A DNA stretch of 64,000 nt from Hyalangium ruber (GTDB lineage Bacteria; Myxococcota; Myxococcia; Myxococcales; Myxococcaceae). Below are positions 1 to 9,663 of this stretch, one piece after another (the first letter of the stretch is position 1; each line of letters begins with the position of its first letter). Location: assembly GCF_034259325.1 (NCBI RefSeq), contig NZ_JAXIVS010000003.1, forward strand, positions 310,001-374,000, given 5' to 3'. A model generated the notes under the pieces. The model had not been told where the DNA came from. It was given only the letters and a program-made list of their open reading frames with translations, and searched no databases. A program made the translations under genes and the position numbers.

Positions 1-666
1 CGAGGAGAGGCGCTCCCCAGGCCAGCGGTGGAGCTGGCCCCGCGCGTCCTCTACAACCCGACGCTGTCCACGGCGGTGTATGTGGTGCCCGGCATCATGG
101 CCATGCTGCTGCTCATCGTCACCACGGTGACCATGGCGATGGGCCTGGCGCGCGAGCGCGAGAGCGGCACGCTGGAGCAGCTCCAGGTCACCCCGCTGCG
201 CCCGGGTGTGCTCATGGTGGGCAAGGTGACGCCGTTCATCCTCGTGGGGCTGGCGGACGTGGGGCTGGCGCTCGCGGTGGGCACCTGGGTGTTCGGGGTG
301 CCTCTGCGCGGCAGCCTGTGGCTGGTGGCGGGGGTGACGCTGCTCTACGTCATGTCCACCCTGGGCGTAGGCCTGCTCATCGCCACGCTGAGCCGCACCC
401 AGCAGCAAGCCTTCGTGGGGGGCTTCCTCTTCCTGCTCCCCGCGGTGTTGCTGTCCGGAGTGCTCACGCCGCTGCGCGGCATGCCGGGCTGGTTGGTATG
501 GCTCACCTGGCTCAACCCGGTGCGCTACTACGTGGAGGTGCTCCGCGGTGTGCTGCTCAAGGGCGCGGGCCTGGGGGACCTCTGGCTCCAGGTGCTGCTG
601 CTGGCCACCTTCGGGGCGACCGTGCTGGCGGTGGCGGCGCGGCGCTTCCACAAGACCGCGGGGTGA
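1..666 (+). CDS. ABC-2 type transporter permease, C-terminal part
   Basis: The reading frame is open from base 1, so the gene starts outside the window; the GTG at 28 is probably internal. The visible part is a polytopic membrane protein with about five or six hydrophobic segments. It carries the ABC-2 permease pattern: a first long helix, then a cytoplasmic stretch RERESGTLEQLQVTPL, several helices, the NPVRYYVEVLRG motif near the end and a last helix before a basic tail. YhhJ/YbhR/YbhS-type permeases share this layout and work with an ABC ATPase to export drugs or other small molecules. The ATPase would lie upstream, outside the window. Confidence 0.88.
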   Translation, partial: RGEALPRPAVELAPRVLYNPTLSTAVYVVPGIMAMLLLIVTTVTMAMGLARERESGTLEQLQVTPLRPGVLMVGKVTPFILVGLADVGLALAVGTWVFGVPLRGSLWLVAGVTLLYVMSTLGVGLLIATLSRTQQQAFVGGFLFLLPAVLLSGVLTPLRGMPGWLVWLTWLNPVRYYVEVLRGVLLKGAGLGDLWLQVLLLATFGATVLAVAARRFHKTAG

Positions 667-701
667 GGCCCTGGCGCGAGGCGTGCAAGGCGTCCCAGCC
701 C

Positions 702-986
702 ATGCGCTATCTCATCCTTGCTTCCGTCGTGTTCCTCTCGGGTTGCTGCGTCGCTCGCGAGGAGCTCTCCCAAGAGAAAGAGGACGCCCAAGCCTGCGAG
801 CCGGGGGACACCTGCGTCCTCGCCGGCTCGTCCCAATGCACGTGTGCCAGCCCCGTCAACGCCTCCAAGGCCAAGGAAATCGACTCCATGGCCGACAACG
901 TCTGCTGTTACGGCAGTGCCGTGGACTGCGTGGCCTATACCAACCCGCGCTGCGAGAACGGGCGCTGCGTGGCCGACACTTTCTGA
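702..986 (+). CDS. Small Cys-rich lipoprotein, unknown function
   Basis: A 94-residue protein whose N-terminus (MRYLILASVVFLSGC) is a lipoprotein signal with lipobox LSGC, making C15 the lipidated residue. The mature part holds about ten more cysteines (CEPGDTC, CTC, CC, C, C, C), a pattern typical of disulfide-bonded secreted proteins. The start is the ATG directly before the signal peptide; the open frame upstream overlaps the permease and is a shadow. I do not recognise a family. It lies 35 bases behind the permease gene and could be cotranscribed with it. Confidence 0.7.
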   Translation: MRYLILASVVFLSGCCVAREELSQEKEDAQACEPGDTCVLAGSSQCTCASPVNASKAKEIDSMADNVCCYGSAVDCVAYTNPRCENGRCVADTF

Positions 987-1031
987 GCGGCCCCTGCCGC
1001 CCGAGTCACATGGCCTCGAAAATCCGAGGGC

Positions 1032-1925
1032 TCAGTAGGTCCAGGGGAAGCGCTTGAAGTTGCGCTTGCGCTTCTGGACGAAGGCGTCGCGGCCTTCCTG
1101 GGCCTCCTCGGTGCCGTAGGCCAGGCGCGTGGCCTCGCCCGCGAAGAGCTGCTGGCCCACGAGCCCATCGTCCGGCAGGTTGAAGCCGTACTTGAGCATC
1201 TTGATGGCCGTGGGGCTCTTGGTGTTGATCTCCGCCGCCCAGTCGAGCGCGAAGTCCTCGAGCTGGGCGTGCGGGACGACGGCGTTGACCATGCCCATCT
1301 GGAAGGCCTCTTCGGCCGAGTAGTTGCGACCGACGAAGAAGATCTCCCGGGCGCGCTTCTGGCCGATCTGCCGCGCCAGCAGCGCCGAGCCATAGCCGCT
1401 GTCGAAGCTGGCCACGTCCGGGTCGGTCTGCTTGAAGACCGCGTGCTCCTTGCTGGCGATCGTCATGTCGCACACCACGTGCAGGCTGTGGCCGCCGCCC
1501 ACCGCCCAGCCTGGCACCACGGCGATGACCACCTTGGGCAGGAAGCGGATTTGCCGCTGCACCTCGAGGATGTGCAGGCGGCCCAGGCGCGCCGGGTCCA
1601 CCTTGCCCTCGTCCCCCTCGTACTTGTAGCCATCCTTGCCGCGGATGCGCTGGTCTCCGCCGGAGCAGAAGGCCCAGCCACCATCCTTGGGCGAGGGCCC
1701 GTTGCCGGTAATGAGCACACAGCCCACGTCCGTCATGAAGCGCGTGGCCTCCAGCGCCGTGGACAGCTCGTCCACCGTGCGAGGCCGGAAGGCGTTGCGC
1801 ACCTCGGGACGGTGGAAGGCGATGCGCACCGTGCCCTGATCCACCGCGCGGTGGAAGGTGATGTCCTTGAACTTGAAGCCTTCGACGGCTTGCCAACGGG
1901 CGGGGTTGAAGATGCTCGACACCAT
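1032..1925 (-). CDS. menB: 1,4-dihydroxy-2-naphthoyl-CoA synthase
   Basis: A 297-residue crotonase-fold enzyme of the MenB branch. MenB closes the second ring of the naphthoquinone by Dieckmann condensation of o-succinylbenzoyl-CoA in menaquinone synthesis. Diagnostic stretches are FCSGGDQRIRGKDGY near residue 90, the oxyanion-hole segment PGWAVGGGHSLHVVCD, and FKQTDPDVASFDSGYGSALLAR with GRNYSAEEA, which separate MenB from ordinary enoyl-CoA hydratases. The C-terminus ends FPWTY, like the FPW-type end of the family. Length matches MenB (about 270-300). No other men gene is adjacent, so the pathway is dispersed, and no partner in this window depends on it. Confidence 0.93.
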   Translation of the reverse strand: MVSSIFNPARWQAVEGFKFKDITFHRAVDQGTVRIAFHRPEVRNAFRPRTVDELSTALEATRFMTDVGCVLITGNGPSPKDGGWAFCSGGDQRIRGKDGYKYEGDEGKVDPARLGRLHILEVQRQIRFLPKVVIAVVPGWAVGGGHSLHVVCDMTIASKEHAVFKQTDPDVASFDSGYGSALLARQIGQKRAREIFFVGRNYSAEEAFQMGMVNAVVPHAQLEDFALDWAAEINTKSPTAIKMLKYGFNLPDDGLVGQQLFAGEATRLAYGTEEAQEGRDAFVQKRKRNFKRFPWTY

Positions 1926-1981
1926 GGAGTCGCTCCCTGAGAACGAGGGGGAAATCAGCCAGCGACCCTACCAGCCCACGC

Positions 1982-3388
1982 CTAGTTGTTCACGGCTTCA
2001 TGGCCCGGCTCCCGCTCCGCGCTCTCCTGAGGATCGGGCCGCTTGTCCCGCATGGTGACGAACTCCTCGGCCGCCGTGGGGTGGATGCCCACCGTGGCAT
2101 CGAGCTGCTGCTTGGTGACACCACACTTGAGGGCCACCGCCAGCCCCTGGACGATCTCCGGCGCATCCACCCCCACCATGTGGAAGCCGAGCACGCGCTG
2201 GGTGTCGCGCTCCACGATGGTCTTCATCATCGCCCGCTCCTCCCGGCCGCTCAGCGTGTACTTCATGGGCCGGAAGCTGGACACGTACACGTCCAGCTTG
2301 CCGTGGGACTCTCGGGCCGCGAGTTCGGTGATGCCCACCGTCGACACCGGCGGCTGGCTGAACACCGCCGACGGCACCCCGGAGTGGTCCAGCTGCATCG
2401 GGTTGTCATTGAAGAGCGTCTCCGCCAGCGCCCGGCCCTCGGCGATCGCCACGGGCGTGAGGTTGAGGCGGTCCGTCACATCTCCCACCGCGTAGATGCT
2501 CTCCACCGAGGAGCGCGAGCCGGCGTCCACCATCACGGCCCCACGCTTGTCGAGCTTCACGCCCAGCTCCTCCAGCCCGATGCCACGAGTGTGGGGGACG
2601 CGGCCGGTGGCGAACATCACCGCATCCGCCTCCAGCGTGTCACCCATCGTGGTCAACACGCTCAACGTGCCGTCCGCCCTCTTCTCCAGGTCCCGGACGA
2701 AGACCTCGGAGCGGATGTCGATGCCCTTCTTGCGCATCTCCTGGGTGAGGAACGAGCGCACGTCATCATCGAAGCCCCGCAGCACCGTGTCGCCGCGGAT
2801 GAGCACCACCACCTTCACGCCCAGCGCGTTGAAGATGCCGGCGAACTCCACGCCGATGTAGCCGCCACCCACGATGATGATCCGGCGCGGCAGCTCCTTC
2901 AGGCTCAGCGCGCCATCCGAGGTGATGACGTGCTCGATGCCGGGCATCTCGGGCAGGAAGGGACGCGAGCCCGTGGAGATGAGGATGTGGGCGGCCGTGT
3001 AGCGCTTGCCGGCCACCTCCACCGTGTGCGGATCCACCACGTGCCCGCGGCCTTCGATGAGCTGCACACCCGAGTCCCGTAGCAGCCGCTTGTACACGCC
3101 GTTGAGGCGGTCCAGCTCCTTGTCCTTCGCCGCCTGGAGCTTCTTCCAGTCCAGCGTGGGCTCGGGCACGGACCAGCCGTAGCCCGCGGAGTCCTCGAAG
3201 TCGTGACGGAAGTGGGCGCCGTAGACCAGGAGCTTCTTGGGGACACAGCCCCGGAGGACGCAGGTGCCTCCCACCCGGTCCTCCTCGCAGATGGCCACCT
3301 TCGCGCCATAGGAGCCGGCTCTGCGGCTGGAGGCCACCCCGCCCGAGCCCGCGCCAATGGTGAACAAGTCGAAGTCGTACTGGGGCAT
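1982..3388 (-). CDS. gor: Glutathione-disulfide reductase-like flavoprotein
   Basis: A 468-residue class I pyridine-nucleotide disulfide oxidoreductase. An N-terminal FAD motif GAGSGGVASSR is followed by the redox-active pair in GGTCVLRGCVPKK (C43 and C48, CX4C). A second dinucleotide motif GGGYIGVEFAGI binds NADPH, and the C-terminal HPTAAEEFVTMR supplies the catalytic His/Glu for the partner subunit of the dimer. CVLRGCVPKK and the length match glutathione reductase rather than lipoamide dehydrogenase or mercuric reductase. It would reduce glutathione disulfide in the cytoplasm with NADPH; trypanothione or another thiol cannot be excluded. The tail (about 20 charged residues after TMRDK) is longer than usual. 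Confidence 0.88.
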   Translation of the reverse strand: MPQYDFDLFTIGAGSGGVASSRRAGSYGAKVAICEEDRVGGTCVLRGCVPKKLLVYGAHFRHDFEDSAGYGWSVPEPTLDWKKLQAAKDKELDRLNGVYKRLLRDSGVQLIEGRGHVVDPHTVEVAGKRYTAAHILISTGSRPFLPEMPGIEHVITSDGALSLKELPRRIIIVGGGYIGVEFAGIFNALGVKVVVLIRGDTVLRGFDDDVRSFLTQEMRKKGIDIRSEVFVRDLEKRADGTLSVLTTMGDTLEADAVMFATGRVPHTRGIGLEELGVKLDKRGAVMVDAGSRSSVESIYAVGDVTDRLNLTPVAIAEGRALAETLFNDNPMQLDHSGVPSAVFSQPPVSTVGITELAARESHGKLDVYVSSFRPMKYTLSGREERAMMKTIVERDTQRVLGFHMVGVDAPEIVQGLAVALKCGVTKQQLDATVGIHPTAAEEFVTMRDKRPDPQESAEREPGHEAVNN

Positions 3389-3442
3389 GTGCCGCCTCCT
3401 CGTCCCGAGCCATGGGACCCGATGAGGCGACCTTAGCCATCC

Positions 3443-4528
3443 TCAGGCGCGCGCGCCGTCCCAGTCTTCCACCTCGTAGAGGAAGCGTGAGCCACCCATC
3501 AGCTTGCGGTTGTTGGACGTGCTCTGAACGAACACCACGTACTTCTCCAGGTTGGCGGGGCGGATGCGCACCGTCTCTCCGGGCGGCAGCCCCAGCATCT
3601 CTCGGGCCCCGTCCCCGCTGAACAGGTCGCCCGTCTTGCGGTCCATCAGGACGATCTCCTTGCGGCCCTGAATGGTCTCCGTCTTGGTGAACTCGTAGAA
3701 GCCACGGCCCGGCTTGAACTTCAGGCCGTTCTCGGTGACGAAGTTCTTGATGGGCGTGTCCCCATCGACGTCGAGGAACTGGAAGCGGCCCGGAGCCACC
3801 GCGCGCAGGTCCGTGGAGGCGTAGACCGTCGGCGTCTCACGCTTGAGCATCGTGTTGAACACGCTGTTCAGGCCACGGCTCATGCGGCCCTCCTTGGACA
3901 CCTCCGACTCGTAGGCCTGGAGCTTCATGTCTCCGGACTGCTTGAGGCAGATGGCCAGGACCGTGTCGGTGATGTACGCGAACTGATCCAGGCTCAGGTG
4001 GAATCCGCCCGACTTCTGCGCCAGCTCCTTGTAGAAGGGCGTCGCGTGGCGGCGGTTGAGCGCCTGCACTCCGTACACGGGGATGCCCATGTTCCCCAGC
4101 GCGTTCACCTCGTCGCGCCAGTCCAGCTTGCGCGGGTTCTGCTTCGGCCCGTGCGGCACATCGTCGCCGATCAGCACGAAGGCCTTGGTGTACCCGGGCG
4201 TCCACGACAGCTTGCGCGCCTGGTTCAGCACCAGCTCGTAGCACTCGGGCGCGTCGCCGCCGCCAGTGGGCTCCACGCGCTCCACGAAGCGCACGATGGC
4301 GTCCTTGTCATCCGTCAGGTCGAGGATCTTCGTGACATACGTGGAGCCCTCATCGCAGTAGTCACCGTGCGCGATGATGCCGATGCGGATGCCAGGAATC
4401 TCTTTCGCGAGCCGCGTCACGGTGCTGCCCAGCTTCTTTCGCACCTGCGCCAGACACGGATACATGCTGCCCGTGGTGTCAAAGCTGAAGACAACCTCGA
4501 CGCGATTATCAATCACCGCAGTGCCCAT
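3443..4528 (-). CDS. VWA domain protein
   Basis: A 361-residue protein with an N-terminal von Willebrand factor A domain. The metal-ion adhesion site is visible as D17-T-T-G-S21 (DxTxS), followed by conserved GIIAHGDYCD and VLIGDDVPHG, where further metal ligands sit. The C-terminal third is not recognised. I start at the ATG at 4528 because a GAGGGG ribosome site lies just before it; a TTG at 4585 would add 19 residues but has no such site. No signal peptide is seen, so it should be cytoplasmic. VWA proteins usually work in metal-dependent protein assemblies; the neighbours give no partner. Confidence 0.78.
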   Translation of the reverse strand: MGTAVIDNRVEVVFSFDTTGSMYPCLAQVRKKLGSTVTRLAKEIPGIRIGIIAHGDYCDEGSTYVTKILDLTDDKDAIVRFVERVEPTGGGDAPECYELVLNQARKLSWTPGYTKAFVLIGDDVPHGPKQNPRKLDWRDEVNALGNMGIPVYGVQALNRRHATPFYKELAQKSGGFHLSLDQFAYITDTVLAICLKQSGDMKLQAYESEVSKEGRMSRGLNSVFNTMLKRETPTVYASTDLRAVAPGRFQFLDVDGDTPIKNFVTENGLKFKPGRGFYEFTKTETIQGRKEIVLMDRKTGDLFSGDGAREMLGLPPGETVRIRPANLEKYVVFVQSTSNNRKLMGGSRFLYEVEDWDGARA

Positions 4529-4691
4529 TTTCCCCTCGGGTTCGATTGGCTGAACGGGCACAGGAATACTCAGTACGTCTGACAAAAAATCCGCTTTGCC
4601 AGAGCACGTTTACGCGTCTCGAAATGCCTCCCGTGAAAGGTCAGACCCACGTGTCAGGGCCCTCGTCGCTGTCCCGTAAGATGGCCCCGCC

Positions 4692-6332
4692 ATGGACGCG
4701 GAACTCGAACACCTGAGGCGCAAGGCCCGGCCGGATGATCTCGCCTCCTTGCGACGATTGGATGCGGCCCTCCAACGCACGGGATGGCGCGTGGAGGGAA
4801 AGACGATCCGCGAGTGGATCGCGGATTTCGTCCTCGCGGCCCCGGGCAGCTACCCCACTCCAGACCCCGCCGAGATGGTGCTCAAGGCGGGCCTGGCTGC
4901 GGTGCCCGCGCTGGTGGACACGCTGCGCACGAAGCAACTGGCCGCGAAGAACAAACTCGAAACTCGGATCCGTACTCACTGCGTCGATGTCCTGGCGCGC
5001 ATGGAGCCCACGCCGACCTGTGCTGTCCCCGCGCTGCTGGAGACCCTGAACGTTCCGAGCGCCCAGTTGCGGCAGATGACGCTCTATGTGCTGTCCCTGT
5101 TTCACGTGTACCCCACTGCGCTGGCCGTCCGAGCGCTCCTCACGTGCCTGGGCAGCAAGCACGAGCTCGGTGTCCGGATCCAAGCCGCGCGCACCCTGTC
5201 CTTCCTCGAAGGAGCGCTACCCGAGGAGGTCCGCCGCGCCGCGCTCTCTCGCCTGACGGATTCGGACAAACGGGTGCGCCGCTACTCCCTGCGGATCCTC
5301 GCGCGGTTTCCAGCTCCAGATCCGGAGATCTGCACCGCGCTTGAGGAGCAGATCATCCTGGATGACGCCAATCGGATCGAGGCCCTGCGCGCGTTGGTGG
5401 AGTTCGACACACCGCGAGCGTTCGAGCTCCTACGGGAGGAACTGCTGCGACTGAGTTCCCGGCACGATGAGCGCAGCCTCTCGGAGTGCGCGCGAGTCCT
5501 CCAGCTCATCGGCTCTTTGGGCGCCAGAGCCGAGCCCCTCCTGCCGGTGCTTCGCGGCCTCAGCGTCTCCAGCTCGCTTGCGTTCATCTTGGAGGCGGCC
5601 GTCGATGGCATCCTCCGAGACCAGCTCTTCACCCAGACACGCACCCACGGCGCCGAACCGCTCCAGGATGAGCGCGCCGTGCGCCTTCTCCAGGATGTCG
5701 TACCCCAGGATCCTTCCGAGCCCCTGGAGCGAGCGCTCACCCGCTGGGCCGCGGGCTTCATTCCCTACGGCCATGAGCTGTGCGTGCGCATGGCGCTGGC
5801 CGCCGCGCGCCGCGTGGTGGGCCTCTGGGATTCCTCCTATGCCCTGAACGACGGTCCCCGAGAGGCCCTCTTCGCCCTGGAGGACTGGGTGTTGGACCCG
5901 AGCGAAGTGTCCGCGAGACGGGCAGTGAACCGAGGCGATCTCGTCCCCAGCCAGCTCAGCGCCCCGGATGAGTTCTCGGCCTCCTGGTCCGTCACCTTCG
6001 CCACCCTCTGCGCGCCCACCGAGGAACAACGGGCCGAGTGGGCCGCCCATGCCCAACCCCTGGGGTCGGCGGAGGGAGGCTTCCTGGGTTCGGCCGTCCT
6101 CAGCGCCTGCCGCGCGCTGCGCAGCGCCTCGGTGATCACCTTCGCGGTTGGATCCCGTGAAGAGCCCTCACGACTCACCATGGTGGATGCCGTCCGCGAG
6201 GTGCGACAGGCCATCGTGGCCGAACTCCTACCCTGGATCCGGGGCACCTGGGACCCGGTGCTGGATGTCGCCCGGCGCCGCCGGGAGCTGCTCGCCCGGC
6301 CGGTCGCTTCGACAGGCCGATATCCCCCGTGA
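4692..6332 (+). CDS. HEAT-repeat-like protein, unknown function
   Basis: A 546-residue soluble protein. Residues from about 50 to 300 are alpha-helical repeats of the HEAT/armadillo kind, recognisable by recurring pairs of amphipathic helices with V/L-P-A-L and R-R-Y-S-L-R-I-L type cores, for example VPALVDTLR, VPALLETLN and KRVRRYSLRILARFP. The C-terminal 240 residues are not repeats and contain an Arg/Glu-rich helical region I do not recognise. There is no signal peptide or membrane helix. HEAT arrays act as protein-binding scaffolds. It is followed after 21 bases by the MopE-like lipoprotein gene on the same strand, so the two may be cotranscribed. Confidence 0.72.
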   Translation: MDAELEHLRRKARPDDLASLRRLDAALQRTGWRVEGKTIREWIADFVLAAPGSYPTPDPAEMVLKAGLAAVPALVDTLRTKQLAAKNKLETRIRTHCVDVLARMEPTPTCAVPALLETLNVPSAQLRQMTLYVLSLFHVYPTALAVRALLTCLGSKHELGVRIQAARTLSFLEGALPEEVRRAALSRLTDSDKRVRRYSLRILARFPAPDPEICTALEEQIILDDANRIEALRALVEFDTPRAFELLREELLRLSSRHDERSLSECARVLQLIGSLGARAEPLLPVLRGLSVSSSLAFILEAAVDGILRDQLFTQTRTHGAEPLQDERAVRLLQDVVPQDPSEPLERALTRWAAGFIPYGHELCVRMALAAARRVVGLWDSSYALNDGPREALFALEDWVLDPSEVSARRAVNRGDLVPSQLSAPDEFSASWSVTFATLCAPTEEQRAEWAAHAQPLGSAEGGFLGSAVLSACRALRSASVITFAVGSREEPSRLTMVDAVREVRQAIVAELLPWIRGTWDPVLDVARRRRELLARPVASTGRYPP

Positions 6333-6353
6333 TGGATCTACAATGAGCGCCCT

Positions 6354-8306
6354 ATGGGCCGACTCGCATCGCTCTCCCTGATCCTTCTCCTAGTCGGAAG
6401 CGGGTGCCTGCCAGACTCTCGCGAAGCCGCTGTTCGGGTCGAGGTGACCTACACCTTCAAGGCCGGGTGCATCACCGTCGTGGCGCGTGACGCCGAAGCC
6501 TCGGAGCAACAGGTAGCGGATCAGGTCGCGGTCCTCGCGCGAGGCCCCTCGACGGTGCGCTTCGCCGTCTACCGTGAGGAGAGCTGGAGCCACTCGCTCG
6601 ATCTCACCATCACCGCCCGAGAGCAGTCGTGCGAGGGACCGGTGGTGGCCGAGCAGCTCCGCAAGGTCGAGCTCCGCAAGGCCCGGGTCGAATCGCTCGC
6701 AATCACCCTGGAGGCCCCGGACACGGATGGCGACGGCTACGTGCCCACCACCCACGGGGGCACGGACTGCGATGACTCCCAGGGAAGCGTCCACCCTGCC
6801 GCCACCGAGGTCTGCGACAACCTGGACAACGACTGTGACGGAACCCCGGATCAAGGCGTGGGCCCGCTCTGGTACCCCGACCAGGACGGCGACACCTTCG
6901 GAGACAGCACGGCCGCACCGATCAGGAGCTGCACGCAGCCCGCCAGCACCCCGCGCTACGTGCAGGACAACACGGACTGCCGGGACTCGAATGACCAGGT
7001 CTACCCTCGCGCCAGCTCGGCCCCCGAGACCTTGTGTGACGAGGTGGATGACGACTGTGACGGGCAGGTGGACGACGGCTTCGCCCTCAAGGGCGCGGGG
7101 TGCAGTGAGCCGTGCTCCGGGCAGTACGTCTGCAATGCCAGCCGCAACGCCCTGGCCTGCAACGGGCCCGTGCCGGACATGTACTACCAGGACGCGGACA
7201 ATGATGGGGCGGGGACTCCGAGCACCGCGGTCACCGTGTGTCCCGGCACCCCGCCGCCGGCGGGGACGGTGCCCAACGCACTGGACTGCGACGACCAGGA
7301 TCCACTCAACCGGCATGAGCGGACCGAAGCCTGCGACGGCCGGGACAATACCTGCGACGGGCAGCGTGACGAGGACAACGCCTGTGACGGCAAGGGGTGG
7401 AAGGCGTCCACCGATGCCGCGCTCACGGGGAACCGGGACTGGAAGACCGTGGCGCTCGGGAACAATGGGCTGCCGGTGTGGGTGGCGGGAATGAATGGCG
7501 TGCTGGCGTTCCGCAACGCCGCGACTGGGGCATTCACGAGCCGGGATGGAACCTGCAACAACCGCAACTGGCGCGCCGCGTGGGTCCGGCCGGTCGACGG
7601 GCACGTGTTCCTGGTGGGGGACGCGGGGTACCTGGCCGAGCACACGGGCACCGCCTGCGTCAATGCGACGCGAGTGACCACGAACAACGACCTCACGGGC
7701 ATCATCGGCTTCGACACGGGCACGACAACGACGCTGTATGTGGTGGATGACCGGGGCCGGCTGTACGCGTGGACTCCCGGCAGCACACCGCAGGAGCGCT
7801 ACAACACGGATCCTCCCACCTACTTTGGAATCCACGGGCTGGCGTCCACCCAACTGCTCGTCGTGGGAGGCCGGGAGACCGCTCCCTTCGGCCCGCACAT
7901 CGTGAGCTATCCGGGGACCGGCGCCACAGCCGCGGCGCAGACCCTGAACAGTGTCCCTGGAGGATATGGCGGGAGCCTGCGCGCCGTGTGGATGGGCGTG
8001 CCCGGCCTCGCCTATGCGGTGGGAGATGACGGGCTGATCATGAAGTGGAATGGGACGTCCGACTGGGAGCGTATCGCTCCTCCGGATGACGCCCCGACCG
8101 CGGACTTCACCAGCGTGGTGGTGCTGGACGCGGCCTCCATCTACGTCACCGACACGGACGGCCGCATCCGCCTGCGCAACGCGACCCGCTGGCTCGATCC
8201 CCCGCTCCAGGACGCGGACCGGGCGCTCTGGGACATCGCGCTCAGCTCTCCCAGGGATGTCTGGGCCGTGGGCGAGGACGGGCTCGTGCTGCACTTCGCG
8301 GAGTAG
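6354..8306 (+). CDS. MopE-like repeat lipoprotein with C-terminal propeller-like region
   Basis: A 650-residue exported protein. The N-terminus ends in a lipobox (VGSGC, C18). Residues about 125-350 carry three or four copies of the putative metal-binding repeat seen in MopE-type proteins: acidic D-T/Q-D-G-D-G-Y/T loops, then TDCDD, P-A, E-x-C-D and DNDCDG. These Cys/Asp-rich repeats are thought to bind calcium or another metal at the cell surface. The last 300 residues are Gly/Trp/Val-rich with repeated AVGDDGLI, VGEDGLVL and WVAGMNGVL motifs, which suggest a beta-propeller. Such proteins are frequent in myxobacteria as surface or outer-membrane lipoproteins. The ligand is unknown. Confidence 0.8.
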   Translation: MGRLASLSLILLLVGSGCLPDSREAAVRVEVTYTFKAGCITVVARDAEASEQQVADQVAVLARGPSTVRFAVYREESWSHSLDLTITAREQSCEGPVVAEQLRKVELRKARVESLAITLEAPDTDGDGYVPTTHGGTDCDDSQGSVHPAATEVCDNLDNDCDGTPDQGVGPLWYPDQDGDTFGDSTAAPIRSCTQPASTPRYVQDNTDCRDSNDQVYPRASSAPETLCDEVDDDCDGQVDDGFALKGAGCSEPCSGQYVCNASRNALACNGPVPDMYYQDADNDGAGTPSTAVTVCPGTPPPAGTVPNALDCDDQDPLNRHERTEACDGRDNTCDGQRDEDNACDGKGWKASTDAALTGNRDWKTVALGNNGLPVWVAGMNGVLAFRNAATGAFTSRDGTCNNRNWRAAWVRPVDGHVFLVGDAGYLAEHTGTACVNATRVTTNNDLTGIIGFDTGTTTTLYVVDDRGRLYAWTPGSTPQERYNTDPPTYFGIHGLASTQLLVVGGRETAPFGPHIVSYPGTGATAAAQTLNSVPGGYGGSLRAVWMGVPGLAYAVGDDGLIMKWNGTSDWERIAPPDDAPTADFTSVVVLDAASIYVTDTDGRIRLRNATRWLDPPLQDADRALWDIALSSPRDVWAVGEDGLVLHFAE

Positions 8307-8322
8307 CGAGCCTCCTGCCTCT

Positions 8323-9663
8323 TCAGCGCGCCTCGGGCTCGGAGGCCTCCAGCAGCTTGTAGAGCGTCTTGCGGTCCACTCCCAGGAGCCGCGCGGCCTC
8401 GCTCTTGTTGCCTCCCACGTGCTGGAGCACGTGCGCCGCGTACCGGCGCGAGAGCTCCGCCAGGCTCGGCAGATCTCCCGCCAGCCCCGTGAGCTTCTTC
8501 GGCGCATCCCCGATGGGCTCTGGGAAGTCCTGCGGCCCCAGCACCCCCGTCACGTTGAGCGCCAGCGCCCGCGCCACCACGTTCTCCAACTGCCGCACGT
8601 TGCCCGGCCAGTCGTAGGCCGTCAGCCGCGCCATCGCCTCCTGGGTCACCACGGGCCGCACTCCGCCCCGCGCGTGCAGCGCCGTGAAGTGCTCCACCAG
8701 CCCGGAGATGTCCTCTCTGCGCTCCCTCAGCGGCGGCAGGTGCAGATGCACCACGTCCAGCCGGTACAGCAGGTCCTCCCGGAACAGGCTCTCCGCCACC
8801 CGTGCCTTCAGGTCCTTGTTCGTCGCCGCCACCACCCGCACGTCCACCTTCACTGGCGCGCTCTCGCCCACGCGGCGGATCTCCCCCTCCTGCAGCACTC
8901 GCAGCAACTGCGACTGCACCTTCAGCCCCACGTCTCCAATCTCGTCCAGGAACAGCGTGCCGCCGCTGGCCTCCTCGAACAGGCCGCGCCGTGCTCCCGC
9001 CGCTCCCGTGAAGGCCCCGCGCGCGTGGCCGAACAGCTCGCTCTCCATCAGCGACTCTGCGATGGCCCCGCAGTCCACGGGGATGAAGGGGCCGCCCGCG
9101 CGCGGCGAGCGCTTGTGGAGCGCCCGCGCCACCATCTCCTTGCCCGTCCCCGTCTCCCCGGTGATGAGCACCGGAACGTTGCTCGTGGCGGCGCGCGCCA
9201 CCTGCTTGTACACCTCCAGCAGCGCCGGGCTGCGACCCACCAGCGAGCTGCGCTCCACCTGCTTGCGCAGCGAGCGGTTCTCCTCCACCAACCGCTTCTG
9301 TTCCAGCGCCCGCCGCGACACACGCAGGATGGCGTCCACGTCGAAGGGCTTGGCCAGGTAGTCGAAGGCGCCCTGCTGGATGCTGTCCAGCGCTCCCTCG
9401 ATGTTGCCGAACGCCGTCACCACGATGACGGGTGCGTCCGGCTGCCGCGCCTTCACTTCCTGGAGCACCCGCAGGCCATCGCCCGGGTTGGGCATCGCCA
9501 TGTCCGTGAGCACCAGGTCGAACGGCCCCTCCTCGGCCAGCCGCTCGGCCGCGCTCTTCGGGTCGGAGGCTCGCACCACCTCGCCCAGGCCCCCGAGCAG
9601 CCGCTGCAGCAAGTCCCTCGCGTGAGGGTCATCATCGACGACGAGAATTCGCACGGCGGTCAT
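8323..9663 (-). CDS. Sigma-54-dependent response regulator (NtrC family)
   Basis: A 446-residue three-domain activator. The receiver domain (1-120) has the acidic pair D10-D11, the phosphoacceptor D54 in LTDMAMP and the K in YLAKPF. The AAA+ domain has Walker A GETGTGKE, the sigma-54 contact loop GAFTGA, Walker B TLFLDE and the WPGNVRQLENV segment. The C-terminal Fis-type helix-turn-helix (GGNKSEAARLLGVDRKTLYKLL) binds DNA. It starts inside the stop codon of the kinase gene (ATGA overlap), so it is translationally coupled to it and almost certainly its phosphorylation partner. The target promoters cannot be read from the window. Confidence 0.95.
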   Translation of the reverse strand: MTAVRILVVDDDPHARDLLQRLLGGLGEVVRASDPKSAAERLAEEGPFDLVLTDMAMPNPGDGLRVLQEVKARQPDAPVIVVTAFGNIEGALDSIQQGAFDYLAKPFDVDAILRVSRRALEQKRLVEENRSLRKQVERSSLVGRSPALLEVYKQVARAATSNVPVLITGETGTGKEMVARALHKRSPRAGGPFIPVDCGAIAESLMESELFGHARGAFTGAAGARRGLFEEASGGTLFLDEIGDVGLKVQSQLLRVLQEGEIRRVGESAPVKVDVRVVAATNKDLKARVAESLFREDLLYRLDVVHLHLPPLRERREDISGLVEHFTALHARGGVRPVVTQEAMARLTAYDWPGNVRQLENVVARALALNVTGVLGPQDFPEPIGDAPKKLTGLAGDLPSLAELSRRYAAHVLQHVGGNKSEAARLLGVDRKTLYKLLEASEPEAR

